Source: Rhabdornis inornatus (lineage: Eukaryota > Chordata > Aves > Passeriformes > Rhabdornithidae). Taken from it: a DNA stretch of 64,000 bases. Positions 34,101 through 45,003 of the stretch are shown here, piece after piece (within the stretch, counting starts at the first letter, position 1; every line of letters starts with the position of its first letter). The notes beneath the pieces were generated by a model. That model ran no database searches. It had not been told where the DNA came from and saw only the letters and a program-made list of their open reading frames with translations. The position numbers were made by a program, and so were the translations under genes. The stretch is from contig VWZS01002957.1 in assembly GCA_013397075.1 (NCBI GenBank), positions 186,968 through 250,967 of the forward strand, given 5' to 3'.

Positions 34101-37100
34101 AAAGGAGAGCTCCGAGGGAAGCCAGGTCACTTGGACACTGCTGCCTTAGGCTCGTGCCACTGTTTAGTGGCAGACAGGGTGTCCACACTGACTCCAGCAG
34201 TGCAGACTAAAACCAGTCTGCCCAGCTGGACCATCTACCAGTGGGGCAGCCTGGGATCAGCACTTTGTGTTGCTTCTCTAGAGCTACAAACAGCCCTTGG
34301 CTTTTGGCAGCTGCACCTTCACCGTGGCATCCACGGAAAGGCAAACCCCTGCATGTTTCAATCACTACATTGATAAAACTAAAACAAAATTCAGAGTTTA
34401 CCAGGCCATTTTCATATCTAAAACTTGTACTTGTCATATTCTACACAGTAGGAGAGGCTTCCAGCCTTTCCATATTCTAATGTGATGAATCACACTCTGT
34501 TACTGAGCTACTCTCAGAAGTAATCTGAGCTTTAGAATAAAATCACTGACTACAGCAGTCTTAAGAAGAAGAAGAGAAAAGAGATCAATAAGAGAGATTC
34601 ACTGGAAAATAAGCTTCAGTGAATGAGGGGGAAGCAATTTTGTGTCAAAAGGAGCAGATCTTTCATGTGGTGTGCATCTTTGTAACAGATTACTTTAAAC
34701 TGAGGCCTTTTTAGGAAGGCATCAGTAGCAGATGATTTTCACTTCAGTGACCCCATGATAGGCTGACAGGGTCCCCACTCATAGGGAAGCCTTTCAGCTT
34801 CCCCAGCAAGTGAGGAATCCAGCCTGACCACACCCGGAGCTGCTGGAACAGGCAGGATTGGATCTGGGACACAAGCAGCGGGGTTATTTTGACTCAGGAT
34901 CAGGGCTGCACTGCATCCCTGTCTCCATCCCCATGGAATCACCGCACATGGACAAGGCTCACCCGACCCTGTAAACCCACCAAGGCTGCCACTGTGTGAA
35001 AATCAGACTTGACAGGGACAATTCTTCGGCAGAAGCTGAAAATCAAAGGTGAAAAAAACCTCAAACCAGCTTTGATCACTTGATTTTGCAGGGCTGAGGT
35101 TCTGCTGTGCCCTGTGGGAGACGTCCCTGGATGTCAGGGAGCAGTGCAGGAACCACCTCAGAGGTGACAAGCAGGAGGAAGGATGGTCCTTCAAGGTGAA
35201 GTACCCAATTCCCAAACTGAGCCAGTAGGAAGGAGAGACAGTGATGATCCATCAGAAGCAAACAGAATTCAATGCAATGGTTCAGCTTCATCCCTTGGAA
35301 GCATGAATAGAGTGAGAATAACCCATCAAAACCCACGGCAGGAGGGGCCGAGCCTCGGGTCTGAGATGTGGCTCAGCCGCAGGACATGGTCAGGTCTGGA
35401 TTTACCAGATTCCTGCTGGAATCTCAGGCCCACTGCCACTCCTCCAGCCGAGCAGCTTGTGTCCTTGGGTTAGTTTTCCTTGGATGCAGCAGAAGTGCAA
35501 CAGCCACCTCCTCACTTCCAAGGGATCCATGCGCACGTGTCCTTTGGACAGCACAGACCAGGCTGGAGCTCTGGCTGAGGACGGATTTTATACTGGTGGC
35601 ATGAGATGCTTCACATTTATGCCTCCTGCTCTTCAAGTCCACCTCACTACTGCCAGGTAGCACATTCCCAAACCAGAATTGTCTTGGGCAGGGCTAAAGC
35701 TCAGTGCTGGAATTCAAATTACAGAGGAGCCCATTATTCTCTGAGTGGGATAAGGCACAGGCCAACCAGAAAGTGAAAATTAGTCTAATGGCAGGAAAAG
35801 TGTTTTCATTAGAGAAAAGCTTCTAGGAAGGAAGATGGGCTGAAATTAGCCGAATGATTTGAAAGCCTGTTTCAAATTTATTCAGGTTTCTTGGATGGCT
35901 TATTTTTTTCAGCTCTGTCACATCACTAGAACAGTGGGGTTTAATTTTCTTTTTCATTTTTTTAGTATGTTATTTTCTTATTTCCTTTTGACTTTTATGA
36001 AATTGGTTCTGTAACTGAGTATGGCAGGTCACTTTCTTCCCTTGGCAACCACACAGGACTGGACTCTGCACATGTTTTAGAGCTGAGGAGGTGTCTGTGC
36101 CCAGTTTTCATCCCAGCACTTCTCTCCCAGTAACTTCTCCAGCACTGACGCCAAAGCTCACTATTGAACTGCATCCGTGGTAATTAATTCTAATTTTAGT
36201 GCCACCTCTTTTTGACCACCAATAAATCCATGGTGCATTGTAATCCAGAGCTGGGATATGTTCCAGCATGGCAGAATTTGGCATTTAAAACCATTTCTGT
36301 ACCTCCACCCCAGCTGTCAGTACCCTCAATGTCTGGCAGATGATGAAAAATCTACCTGTGTGTTTTAGGGTTAGGTAAAGCCTGTGGTATGGCAATTCCA
36401 GCAGCAATTCCCTTCCTGGCACTGCAGGCACTACAGCCCAGCAATGGCATTGGGTGTGGAAATAGCCCTCTGTGCAGAAGGAACACGAGCTGGGTGTCAT
36501 CACAATGAGCTGGAATTCTTCAAGGGATCAGCCACAGGAAATGGCAATTCTGCTTCAAAAAACCACACTCACTGAAAATCCTTCACTTGCTCCTTATGTG
36601 GCTTTCATACCAAGATAAAATTTTAATTCTAACAGCTAAATACCCCTTCTTTTCTTCTTTGGAGCCTTTTGGAGATCAGTAATACAGAAAGATTGTTTTA
36701 TTAGTCTGCAGGCTGTTCTCCAACTATTCCTCAGACGTTTTCTAATGTAATTGTATTTCGAAGAGCTGCCAAAACCACAAATTTTATTTAATTCGAGCAA
36801 CAGATCTATGGATCCTAAACTATGCCTTGCTCTCAATCCTGTGATGACAGCTATTACCTGCTGCTTTCATGGTAGGCAGCACCCACCTGAAATTTGGGGT
36901 TATTCCTGAGGAAATTGTTACAGCTGGTGTCAGACCAAGCTGACATGGTTTCAGCTTCCATACCCTCAGGCACCTTCCAATTAGAGTCAGGCAGAGAAGA
37001 CTTGCACTAATTTGAAATACAAACCAATAAATAACTGGGTCTGAGTGGGGGGAGCTCAGCCTACTTACAGCAGTGAGCATTTGTCATGCTCAGCTCATCT

Positions 37101-37861
37101 AAAGGCTGCACAGCCCCCATGCCCCTGCCCTGGGGAACAGCAGGAGGGTCCCAGCCTCTCCTACTGCCCTGGTCCAGCTGGAATTCTCCAGGGCAGAGGA
37201 AGGATGCTGTCTGCTGCCTCAGAAGCAGAGGAATCTGGATAATACAGTAATAACACAAAGCACAGTAAAAGTATAATTGTATTAAACACTTAAGACAGAG
37301 CATGATACTTGTCCCACTTACACACATTTCCAGCCTAAGTCACTACTCTGTAAACAGAATTTTGATTAATCCCACTGAGGATTCTCTCCCTGTGATATAT
37401 ATTCTGCAGCTCTCCATGAAATTCCAAACACACACTCAGAGCTGTTATATTTATATGAGGAAAGCTCAATTATTTATTGTGCTCAGCCCCTACCTCACCT
37501 ACTTTGGTAAATGAAAAACCAAAATATCTGACACTACAAACCCCTCCTGTTTCGAGCTGCACATTCCAGAGCAACTGTTGAACTTGTCATGCCTGACACC
37601 CTTAATGATGATCATGCAAATCTTCCTCCATTTTGTCTTTTCCATCCAAAATCTCAGCATGTGACAAGGACAGGAGTGAGAAATGCTGCTGATAACTGGC
37701 ACAGGATTTGCAATGAGGGCTTTAGCTCTGTTTCCCCACCATGCTGCCCTGAGAAGATGACACAAACTGGGTGCTCAGTCTGCACACACTCCTAAGGATC
37801 TTCCTGGGGAGCTGCAAGGTATCCTATTCCTCCCCAGGGCACCTGGAACAAAGGAATTTCA
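31191..37861. other. Long unique non-coding stretch
   Basis: No gene recognised in 6.7 kb. A loose repeat of CACACCAAATATTTATA at about 33577-33625 has a 27-base spacing. The parts 33830-34330 and 35080-35660 have higher G+C and give many overlapping frames (up to 178 codons at 33837-34373) with no recognisable domain or CpG island. The part 36590-36840 is AT-rich. Confidence 0.5.
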
Positions 37862-38150
37862 CAGAGATAATCTACCTCAGAGAATCCCAGCATGGCTCAG
37901 GATGAAGGGAGCACAGTGGGAATCTGGTGCCACCTCCTTGCTCCAGCAGGGTTATCCCCAGGGCACAGGATTGTGGCCACACAGCTCTGGAATATCCCCA
38001 GGGAGGAGACTCCACAGCCTCTCTAGTCTCTGTTCAGGGCTGGGCACTGCCCAGGGAAGAAGTTGTGCCTCCTGTGCAGGGACAGTTCCTGGGATCAGTC
38101 CCTGCCCTTTCCTCTGGTGCCATTCCCACATGCTGCGTTGTCCTGGTGGC
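37862..38150 (-). mobile_element. CR1 LINE fragment, minus orientation
   Basis: On the plus strand it starts with AGAATCCCAGCATGGCTCAG and continues through GCTCCAGCAGGGTTATCCCC. It then runs through TGGAATATCCCCAGGGAGGA, GACTCCACAGCCTCTCTAGT and GGGCACTGCCCAGGGAAGAA to GTTGTGCCTCCTGTGCAGGG. This is the reverse-complement order of a CR1 3' region, with moderate divergence. Overlapping frames of 82-96 codons on both strands derive from it. Confidence 0.85.
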
Positions 38151-39700
38151 CTCAGGAGAACATTGCCTTCCACGTTGTAAAGAAAAGTCTTTGTTTCCAA
38201 AGTACAATCAAAATTGAAACATCTGCAAATTAATAAATGCTTTAATTAATATGCTTTTAAATCACTGCATGCTGAGCTTTGCATTTATGGGAGGGTACCC
38301 AGGCAGGCCTCATTACAGTGGAAATCAAACCTTCATCTCCAACCTGCCACCACAGCATCACCCTGTCTCTGATTTAGCTATTTATGGGATAAAACCTTTC
38401 CTCTTGAACACCAGGCAAGACATTTTCTTTGAACCTCTTTGCAGCTTCTTGTAAACTGAAGAACATTCAATCCCTCATGAATGTTTTCTGAGAAATAACA
38501 GCACTTCACGCCGTGAGAGATGGAGGTGACCAGGGTTAACAAACACTCGGGTGACAGAATAAAATGAATCAGGAGCAGGTTTCTGTCTCTATCAAAAGAG
38601 ATCTGATCCTTCTGCAAAAGGACAACAACTTTATTTGAAGCAGTTTATTTCAGACACAAAAATTATCCAGATAATTCTTCTTCCCAAACCTCTTTTTGCA
38701 AGCAAAAAGGGGTGAGGATGATGCTGGGCCACAGTTTTAAGGTAAGTATTTCAATTTATGTTGCTTTTAGGCAAAACTGCAATTCTCAGGGTAACACATG
38801 CTCCTGATCCTTATCTAGAGGAAATGTTCTACCATAGGTCTTGAGAGAAAAAAAACACAGATTTCTGTGACTTTGAGATTAAATATGGGTTCAGAAAGAA
38901 AAACTAGAAAGGAAGACTTACGGAGCAGAGAGCTTCTAGCGCCAAGCGCTTCTTTCCTAAGTTGGAACTTGGGCATCCTGAACTGACACCAATCTCTGCT
39001 TCCCTGTGTGCCATAAAGGATCTAGAATCATTTCCCCAGATGCCTCCTCCCTGGTAAGATGGGGAAAACCTCCCTCAGTTCTATAAAGCTGTGTACAGCA
39101 GTGTTTACAAAGCTATGTACAATGCACAGACAGAGGTCCACAGTGCTGGTAGCAAAGGACTTGCAGGATTATTTTAAGGTATTATCTTTTTAAAAATATT
39201 CACTGTCCCCTGGATGGAAATTCTCAGTTTCAGTCCAGTGAATCTGGGTCTTTGCTGGACCTTCTCCAAGGCCTGGTTTATGCAATGGACCATGAAGACA
39301 GGGAATGCCTCGTTCCACTGCACTAAATCCCTCCTGGTTCTGAAATAAGCCACAGAATTTGGGACTGCAGGACCAGGCCAGGGTGAGAGTCCCAGCTCTC
39401 CAAGAGATTTGAACATGCACGGGAATTATGTGTTTGCATGAAATCTTCATGCACCTAATTTTGCAGAAAATATCTGTATTTTTGCCAGCATTACTAAAAA
39501 GTAAATGAATACTGTGACCACACTGTAATACCAGAGGCTTTAGATACTTTGTGGCACAGCTGTGAGCTGACCCATTTTCAGGCCTCTAAAGCTAAAAACT
39601 GCTTGGCAAAGAGGCAGAAATGTGTGCAGACATATCCTGCAGCAAAGAAACAGAATGACCCTCGTAAAAAATATCTGAAACCCAGGAGAGCAGGCTGTGA
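38151..39700. other. Unique non-coding sequence
   Basis: No gene recognised. Two minus-strand frames (39174-39450, 80 and 86 codons) overlap each other and show no family resemblance. Confidence 0.5.
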
Positions 39701-39917
39701 TGCAGCCCTGGTGGCAGAGGACAAGTGGGTGCAGCAGCACAGTCAGCACGGGTGTTGTGACAACAGGCTGCAAAGGCTCAACACTCCTCACCCTGTTGGA
39801 ACTGCCCAGGGCAGGGGTGGAATCACTGTCCCTGGAAGTGTCCAAAGCCGTGTGGATGTGGCACCTGGGGACACAGGGCAGTGGTGGCCTTGGCAGTGCT
39901 AGGGGAATGGTTGGACT
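39701..39917 (+). mobile_element. CR1 LINE fragment, plus orientation, end lost
   Basis: GTGGAATCACTGTCCCTGGA, AGTGTCCAAAGCCGTGTGGA, TGTGGCACCTGGGGACACAG and GTGGTGGCCTTGGCAGTGCT, then AATGGTTGGACT, follow the CR1 group with a 'gatgtggcactt-ggggacatgg' 3' region. The copy stops at GGTTGGACT instead of running to its normal end, and an inverted end follows. The upstream limit is uncertain; clear similarity starts near 39790. Confidence 0.85.
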
Positions 39918-39921
39918 CTAT

Positions 39922-39955
39922 TCCAGAACCATTAAGGTTGGGAAAGCCCTGTGTA
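39922..39955 (-). mobile_element. Inverted CR1 3' tip next to the plus-strand copy
   Basis: ACCATTAAGGTTGGGAAAGC plus CCTGTG is the reverse complement of the CR1 end that reads CTTTTCCAACCTTAATG. It begins within five bases of the point where the preceding plus-oriented CR1 stops and belongs to the same end type. It could be an inversion of that element's own tip or a second, very short insertion. Confidence 0.65.
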
Positions 39956-40268
39956 ATTCAGCCTATCACATAGCTTGGGTTTCCTTTGTGAGCTCTGACA
40001 AAGACCCCTGCTGCAGGGTCACGTAATCCAAGATAATCCACACCAGGATACTGCACCAATACACTTCCCTTTCCCTCAGGTTCAGTGCTAGGAACTGAAA
40101 TCCCAGCAGCTACAAACCAATCCTTCTTGCTGGATCACATCAGGGTCCTTGGCCTTGCAGGAACACAAAGTTCCTGGGCCAAGTTCAGCTGCAACGTGAA
40201 AAACACAACTGTGAATAGAATTCTCTTGTGGAGTTGTCCCAGTCGTTTGAAGCCAAGATAAAATTTCC
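39956..40268. other. Unique non-coding sequence
   Basis: Nothing recognised. A 78-codon minus-strand frame (40088-40324) runs into the next CR1 fragment. Confidence 0.4.
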
Positions 40269-40341
40269 ACTGGTTTATGCAGGGCCAGGGGTTGGACTTG
40301 ATGATCCTTGTGGGTCCCTTCCACTTCAGGATATTCTCTGA
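40269..40341 (+). mobile_element. CR1 LINE 3'-terminal fragment, second end type
   Basis: GGGCCAGGGGTTGGACTTGA, TGATCCTTGTGGGTCCCTTC and CACTTCAGGATATTCTCTGA form the CR1 end variant that closes with CAGGATATTCTGTG. The same end appears at 58461 and, inverted, at 49860. Confidence 0.85.
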
Positions 40342-40379
40342 GATATATATATATAGATAGATAGATATAGATATATATT
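40342..40379. repeat. AT/GATA microsatellite at a CR1 tail
   Basis: GATATATATATATA followed by GATAGATAGATATAGATATA starts directly at the 3' end of the CR1 fragment. It may have grown from the short tail repeats of the element. Confidence 0.92.
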
Positions 40380-43300
40380 TACTATCCAGTGAAATATCAG
40401 CAATGGTGAAGGATCCAAGCCAGCACGATTAAAGCACATGCTGCAGCTGGACCCCAGGATGGCACCAGGACCAGCCCATTGGGAAGCAGGATGCTGTCCC
40501 AGGCTGGACAGCTCTGGGTGCTGATAGCCCGGCCCAGGGGCAGCTCTGCTGATCCCCAGTCCCAGGGGGCCAGCAGCTCCCATCCCCCTGCTGCATTCAG
40601 CTCACTGAGCTCTTCCTTCCACGCACACTTAATCCACTAAGCCTCCCGTGAATATGTGCCTAGAGTCTAATGGCTCTTCCTGATCTGGTCTCTGTCATTA
40701 CTAAAGCTGGAAATTAATGAACAGGAACCTTGGCCACCGTCACTGCTCTGCCACGGGAGCTCATCCCACCACAGGAACCACAGGCAGCTCCTTGGAAAAC
40801 AGGCACAGGAGTGGTGGAACTTAGCCAGAGCCTCCTGCCTGCTCTGTGCACAGTGAACACAACCCATGAGAACAACACAGACTGATGGAATGGCTCCCCC
40901 AGACCCCACTGAACATCCCTGATCCCCAGCCTGGGGACACTAAATATTCCTTCTGTTCTAGTCTTTCCTGTTCCCTCTCAGGAATACTAAGTATTCCTCA
41001 TGGATTGCACTAAGGAAGCAGCTGCCCTTCCTTTCCTTGAAGTTGTTCCCATTTGGAGAGGGCTGCCAGCAGAACCAGGCTGTTAGGAGACACCTCCTTT
41101 AAGGAGCTTTATCCGAGAGCAGCACTGAAGGAGCTCTTGGAAAAAGGACTTTTCAGAGGAATTGGGAGGATACAGGTGGCAAAGGTGTCCATCACAGAGT
41201 TCTCTGCCAACAAAGAGAAGGCCATTCCAACCTCAGCCCATTCCCAGGAGCCAAGGGTTTGGTCACCAGTGGGAAGTGCTCAGGAGACACAAAAGGCAGC
41301 CTGGGAAAGGGGGCATGGCTTTTGGGTTGAATCCAGGAAAAACACAGGAATTGTATCTTCCTCTTTGAGTAAAATGGAGAGGGGAGAGTTCAAAGCCTCT
41401 CTGAGGTGAGGCAGCAGTTTTTGAGGCTGAACCATCACAGTGACAGCCCCTGTGCCCACATCCAGCCTCAAATCCTCCTGGCATAGGGAAGCAAAAGCCC
41501 TGGAATCCACTGAGACACAGCAGCTCCTCCCCTGTCCTGGAGACACTCAGCTTTACACACTACTACTGAGGGAATCCCCTTCCCATCCTGCAGCAACCCC
41601 AGCTCCTTCTCCCCAGTTTCACACAGAAACTCCCCAGCTGGGAACAGGATGCCAGGTGTGCTCTTCCACACACACACCCCTCAGCCGGGAGGGAGCATTC
41701 CTTGGAAATCAGACTGCTGCTGTTCGTTCTGCTTTCCCACCAGCGGCTCACTTGTATCCCACAGAGACAAATACTTTGTTCCAACCTCAAGGCTTTTCTC
41801 AGCAGCCTTTCACAAACAGTTCAGACCCCAGCAGGGCTGGCTGGTCCTTGCACACAAACCCTTATCCCAGTCAGCTGATCCAAGGAGTCACTGATTTCAC
41901 AGCATCATAGGCATTTTCCTCACAGATCACACCAGGAATGAAGGATTTCCTTGGAATCACAGCCCCACTTGTGCCTCACACACAGGAAAGCTGTGGCACC
42001 ATTCCTCAAACTTACTACATTGAAATATTAATTTTGAAGCTGAAAAGCACAAGGTCCTTGGAGAAGGTCTGAGGCTTTACCTGGACCATGACCAATGTTG
42101 CTGTTAATACTACTCAGAGGAGCCCAAAACTTATCCCGGTGATTCCTGTGGCTTCCAACAGCCTCAGAACACCTGAATGAGTCTCAATCCCCTTGGCAGC
42201 AATCTCAAAGTCACATCCAGGCAGATAAGCATCAGTGCTTAGCACAGTGGCCACATCCTGGTCCCAGTGGCTCAGGAATTGCTTCCATGAATGCAGAAGT
42301 AATTCAGCAAAGCCATTCAAGCCCCACACACACTTATTTCGACAGATGTGGCAATGTTCATGCAAGTCCACAAAGCTGATCCTGCCTGACAGTGGCAAAA
42401 TTGCAAACTAAATCCTCTAATTTAATACAGACACTCCAGGGCACAGAGACCCAACCAAACAATCCTCACTCACTAAGGAAAATATCCTGGCTGGTTTCTC
42501 CATCACAAGACTTACACTTCCCAGCACTACGGATTGCTGCATCCAGAGGGAGGAATGTTTTTCTTATTTCAGTGATAGACTCTCTACAAACTCACGTTCA
42601 CAGTGCTCAGGTGGCTCTGAGAAAACACAGGAAGACGTGACAGAGACAGGAGAAACACAGTTTTCCCCCAGCTACACCTGGAACATTTCCCACGAGCAAA
42701 ACTTGAACTTTCCCTCATATTTTAAATGTCTGTGAATATGTAACAAAAAGCATTCTTAGGAAAATTTCACTGATTTTTTTACATAATTTTAATCCTTATG
42801 TTACAACAGCATGGAAAAAATTCATTATTAAATTTTCTTTCTTTTGCCTTTGTTGAAGGATGGGAGAGAGGGAGACTCCTCCCAGTAACATTCCAGGTTA
42901 TTGCAAATCTAATCCCAGTTACAAGCAGCAGGTAGATGAGGCTGCATATTGCTGGACAAGAGCTGCAGGAAAAGTCCTTAGAGATTTTTTCTATATTTGC
43001 TATCAGCCAAAAACAGAGTGAAAAACGCTTCTCCTACCTTGCATGAGTTTGGTATCTAAATGTTTTTCTTCATCCTAAAATTATCCTACTGCTTTTTTGC
43101 ATCAGGGTTTAGATTGCTGGGGTTTTGTCTAGCCATTTTTTCAGCCTCAAAATTAACATTTCCATATATTGAGTCTGGGCAGTGGTGCACAGGACTAAAA
43201 AAAAGCAGTAACACTGAAGGACTTCAGAGCTCCAAGCTCCTGTAATCTTAAAATTACTCATTCCCAGTGCCAGAGCTTCTCAAACTCCTTCAGAACCTCT

Positions 43301-44814
43301 GAGCTCGGCAGCTCCTCCTCTGGATGGATGGAAGATTTATGGCAGTGGGATTTACAATACTTGCCTCCAGGGTATCAGGCCATTTATTCACCATAAGAGA
43401 AATTTAGGAGCTGCTCAACACCTGACAGTAGCAGCACAGAACATTTTAAGAGAATTAAAGACAATTTCTGTATTTAATTAAGAACCATCCAAGCAGTTGA
43501 GAATTACACAATACCAGAAGATCAATGGTGAATTTTGTATCTCATCCTCTGCAAGGAATAACATGGCATTTGCAAAGACCAGGAACAGTTGAATTTAACA
43601 TAGAAAAAGATGGGGTTTTTTTCATCATTTCTGCATTCAGTCCCAAGTATTACTCATTTGATATAGTTACAGGAACATTATTTTTGTGCATTAAGATTGA
43701 GCTACCCAGAAACAAAACCTGTTTTCCACAGGAGAACCAAGAAAAGCTGTGTCCTGCTGAACCCTACACAGGGTTTTGCCTTGCCTACATCTAAATACCA
43801 TCTCCATAAAACCTTCACCTTTGCTGCTTTTACAACCAACTTCTTTCAGTCACATCTTTTACATTCTCAGCTGTACAACAGCAGCTCCCAGGGTTGCTGG
43901 GTCATTCTGCACAACCTTCCCTGTGGCTGGATGTGAGACAGGGAAATAATTTGGTTGTGAAGTCTCTCTCTTGCTGGAGTCCTGAAGCCTATTAAAGCTG
44001 TGTCTCACGGAGGGAGAACATGTTCTTTGCAGAATTCCTTGGAACTCAGAGTCCTTTCAATGTTATACTATTAAAATCTGTATTATAATAAAGGTCAAGG
44101 CTCGTTTTTATGCCATGAGCAGGTGGTAATGTCCACATTGTGCTCCACACACAGCAGGTCACTCATTAACACCCCACCACCCCTCAGCCCTGTGCTAACA
44201 AGCCCAGCCTGGAGCATTAACAATGTCTGAACAGCTTTTCAAGCACGTGCCCCACAAACTACATGAAATATCTCGGTATGCAGTGGTTCACCTAAGACAA
44301 AAAAATTGCACTGATGCCGCCATTCAACATCACCAAGTTAATTTTCTGTGGATTTTTTTAGCTACAGAGACCATTTCTCCTCCTAACATGCCTAAATGTG
44401 AGAAATAGTGCTGCAGCAGCTGAAATCTTAACACATAAATACAGACTGTTTTCCTTAAATATGTACTTAGGTTGTTTTCTAGACAATTAAACTTCTAAGA
44501 GGAAAGTATCAGCTGAAGAGAGCAAATATTTGAACGATATTCAGTGCAAAAAATGATGACTAACGGAACAGAATGCTGTAATTTCAAGAGCTGTACTTTA
44601 TAATCATCATTTTGAGCAGAGCAGGGAACAGTGCTACAAACCACAGGGTACAAACCCAGCATTGCTGCAATCAGCTCCTGCTCCTCCACTGAGATTATGC
44701 AGCCTTGTGTAGTTGGTAAGTTTTTAATCCATTCTGCCGATTTGAAACAAGAACAACCCCAAAGCATAGTTTATTACTACTGCTATTGCAGCATTTGTAG
44801 TCATGAATGCACCA
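40380..44814. other. Unique non-coding sequence
   Basis: No gene recognised in 4.4 kb. A 156-codon plus-strand frame (41440-41910) and a 118-codon frame (41053-41409) lie in moderately G+C-rich DNA and have no recognisable family. AT-rich parts are at 42700-42850 and 43990-44560. Confidence 0.5.
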
Positions 44815-45003
44815 TTCCAAGGGTGGGCAGGCCTGGCACAGGGTGCCCAGAGCAGCTGTGGCTGCCTCTGAATCCCTGGCAGTGCCCAAGGCCAGGCTGG
44901 ACATTGGGGCTTGGAGCAACCTGGGACAGTGGGAGGTGTCCCTGCCATGGCAGGGGTGGCACTGGATGGGCTTTGAGGTCCCTCCCCACCCAAACCATTC
45001 CAT
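44815..45003 (+). mobile_element. CR1 LINE fragment, 3' end, plus orientation
   Basis: AGGGTGGGCAGGCCTGGCAC, AGGGTGCCCAGAGCAGCTGT, TGCCCAAGGCCAGGCTGGAC, TTGGAGCAACCTGGGACAGT, TGGCACTGGATGGGCTTTGA and CCCAAACCATTCCATGG are present in order. It is shorter at its 5' end than the copies at 10048 and 30838, but closely related to them. The 216-codon plus-strand frame (44631-45281) and 179-codon minus-strand frame here include this repeat, so I do not call them genes. Confidence 0.93.

Noticed and set aside
33837..34373. 178-codon plus-strand frame
   Set aside because: It lies in G+C-richer unique DNA with several overlapping frames on both strands. No motif, domain or exon context is seen.
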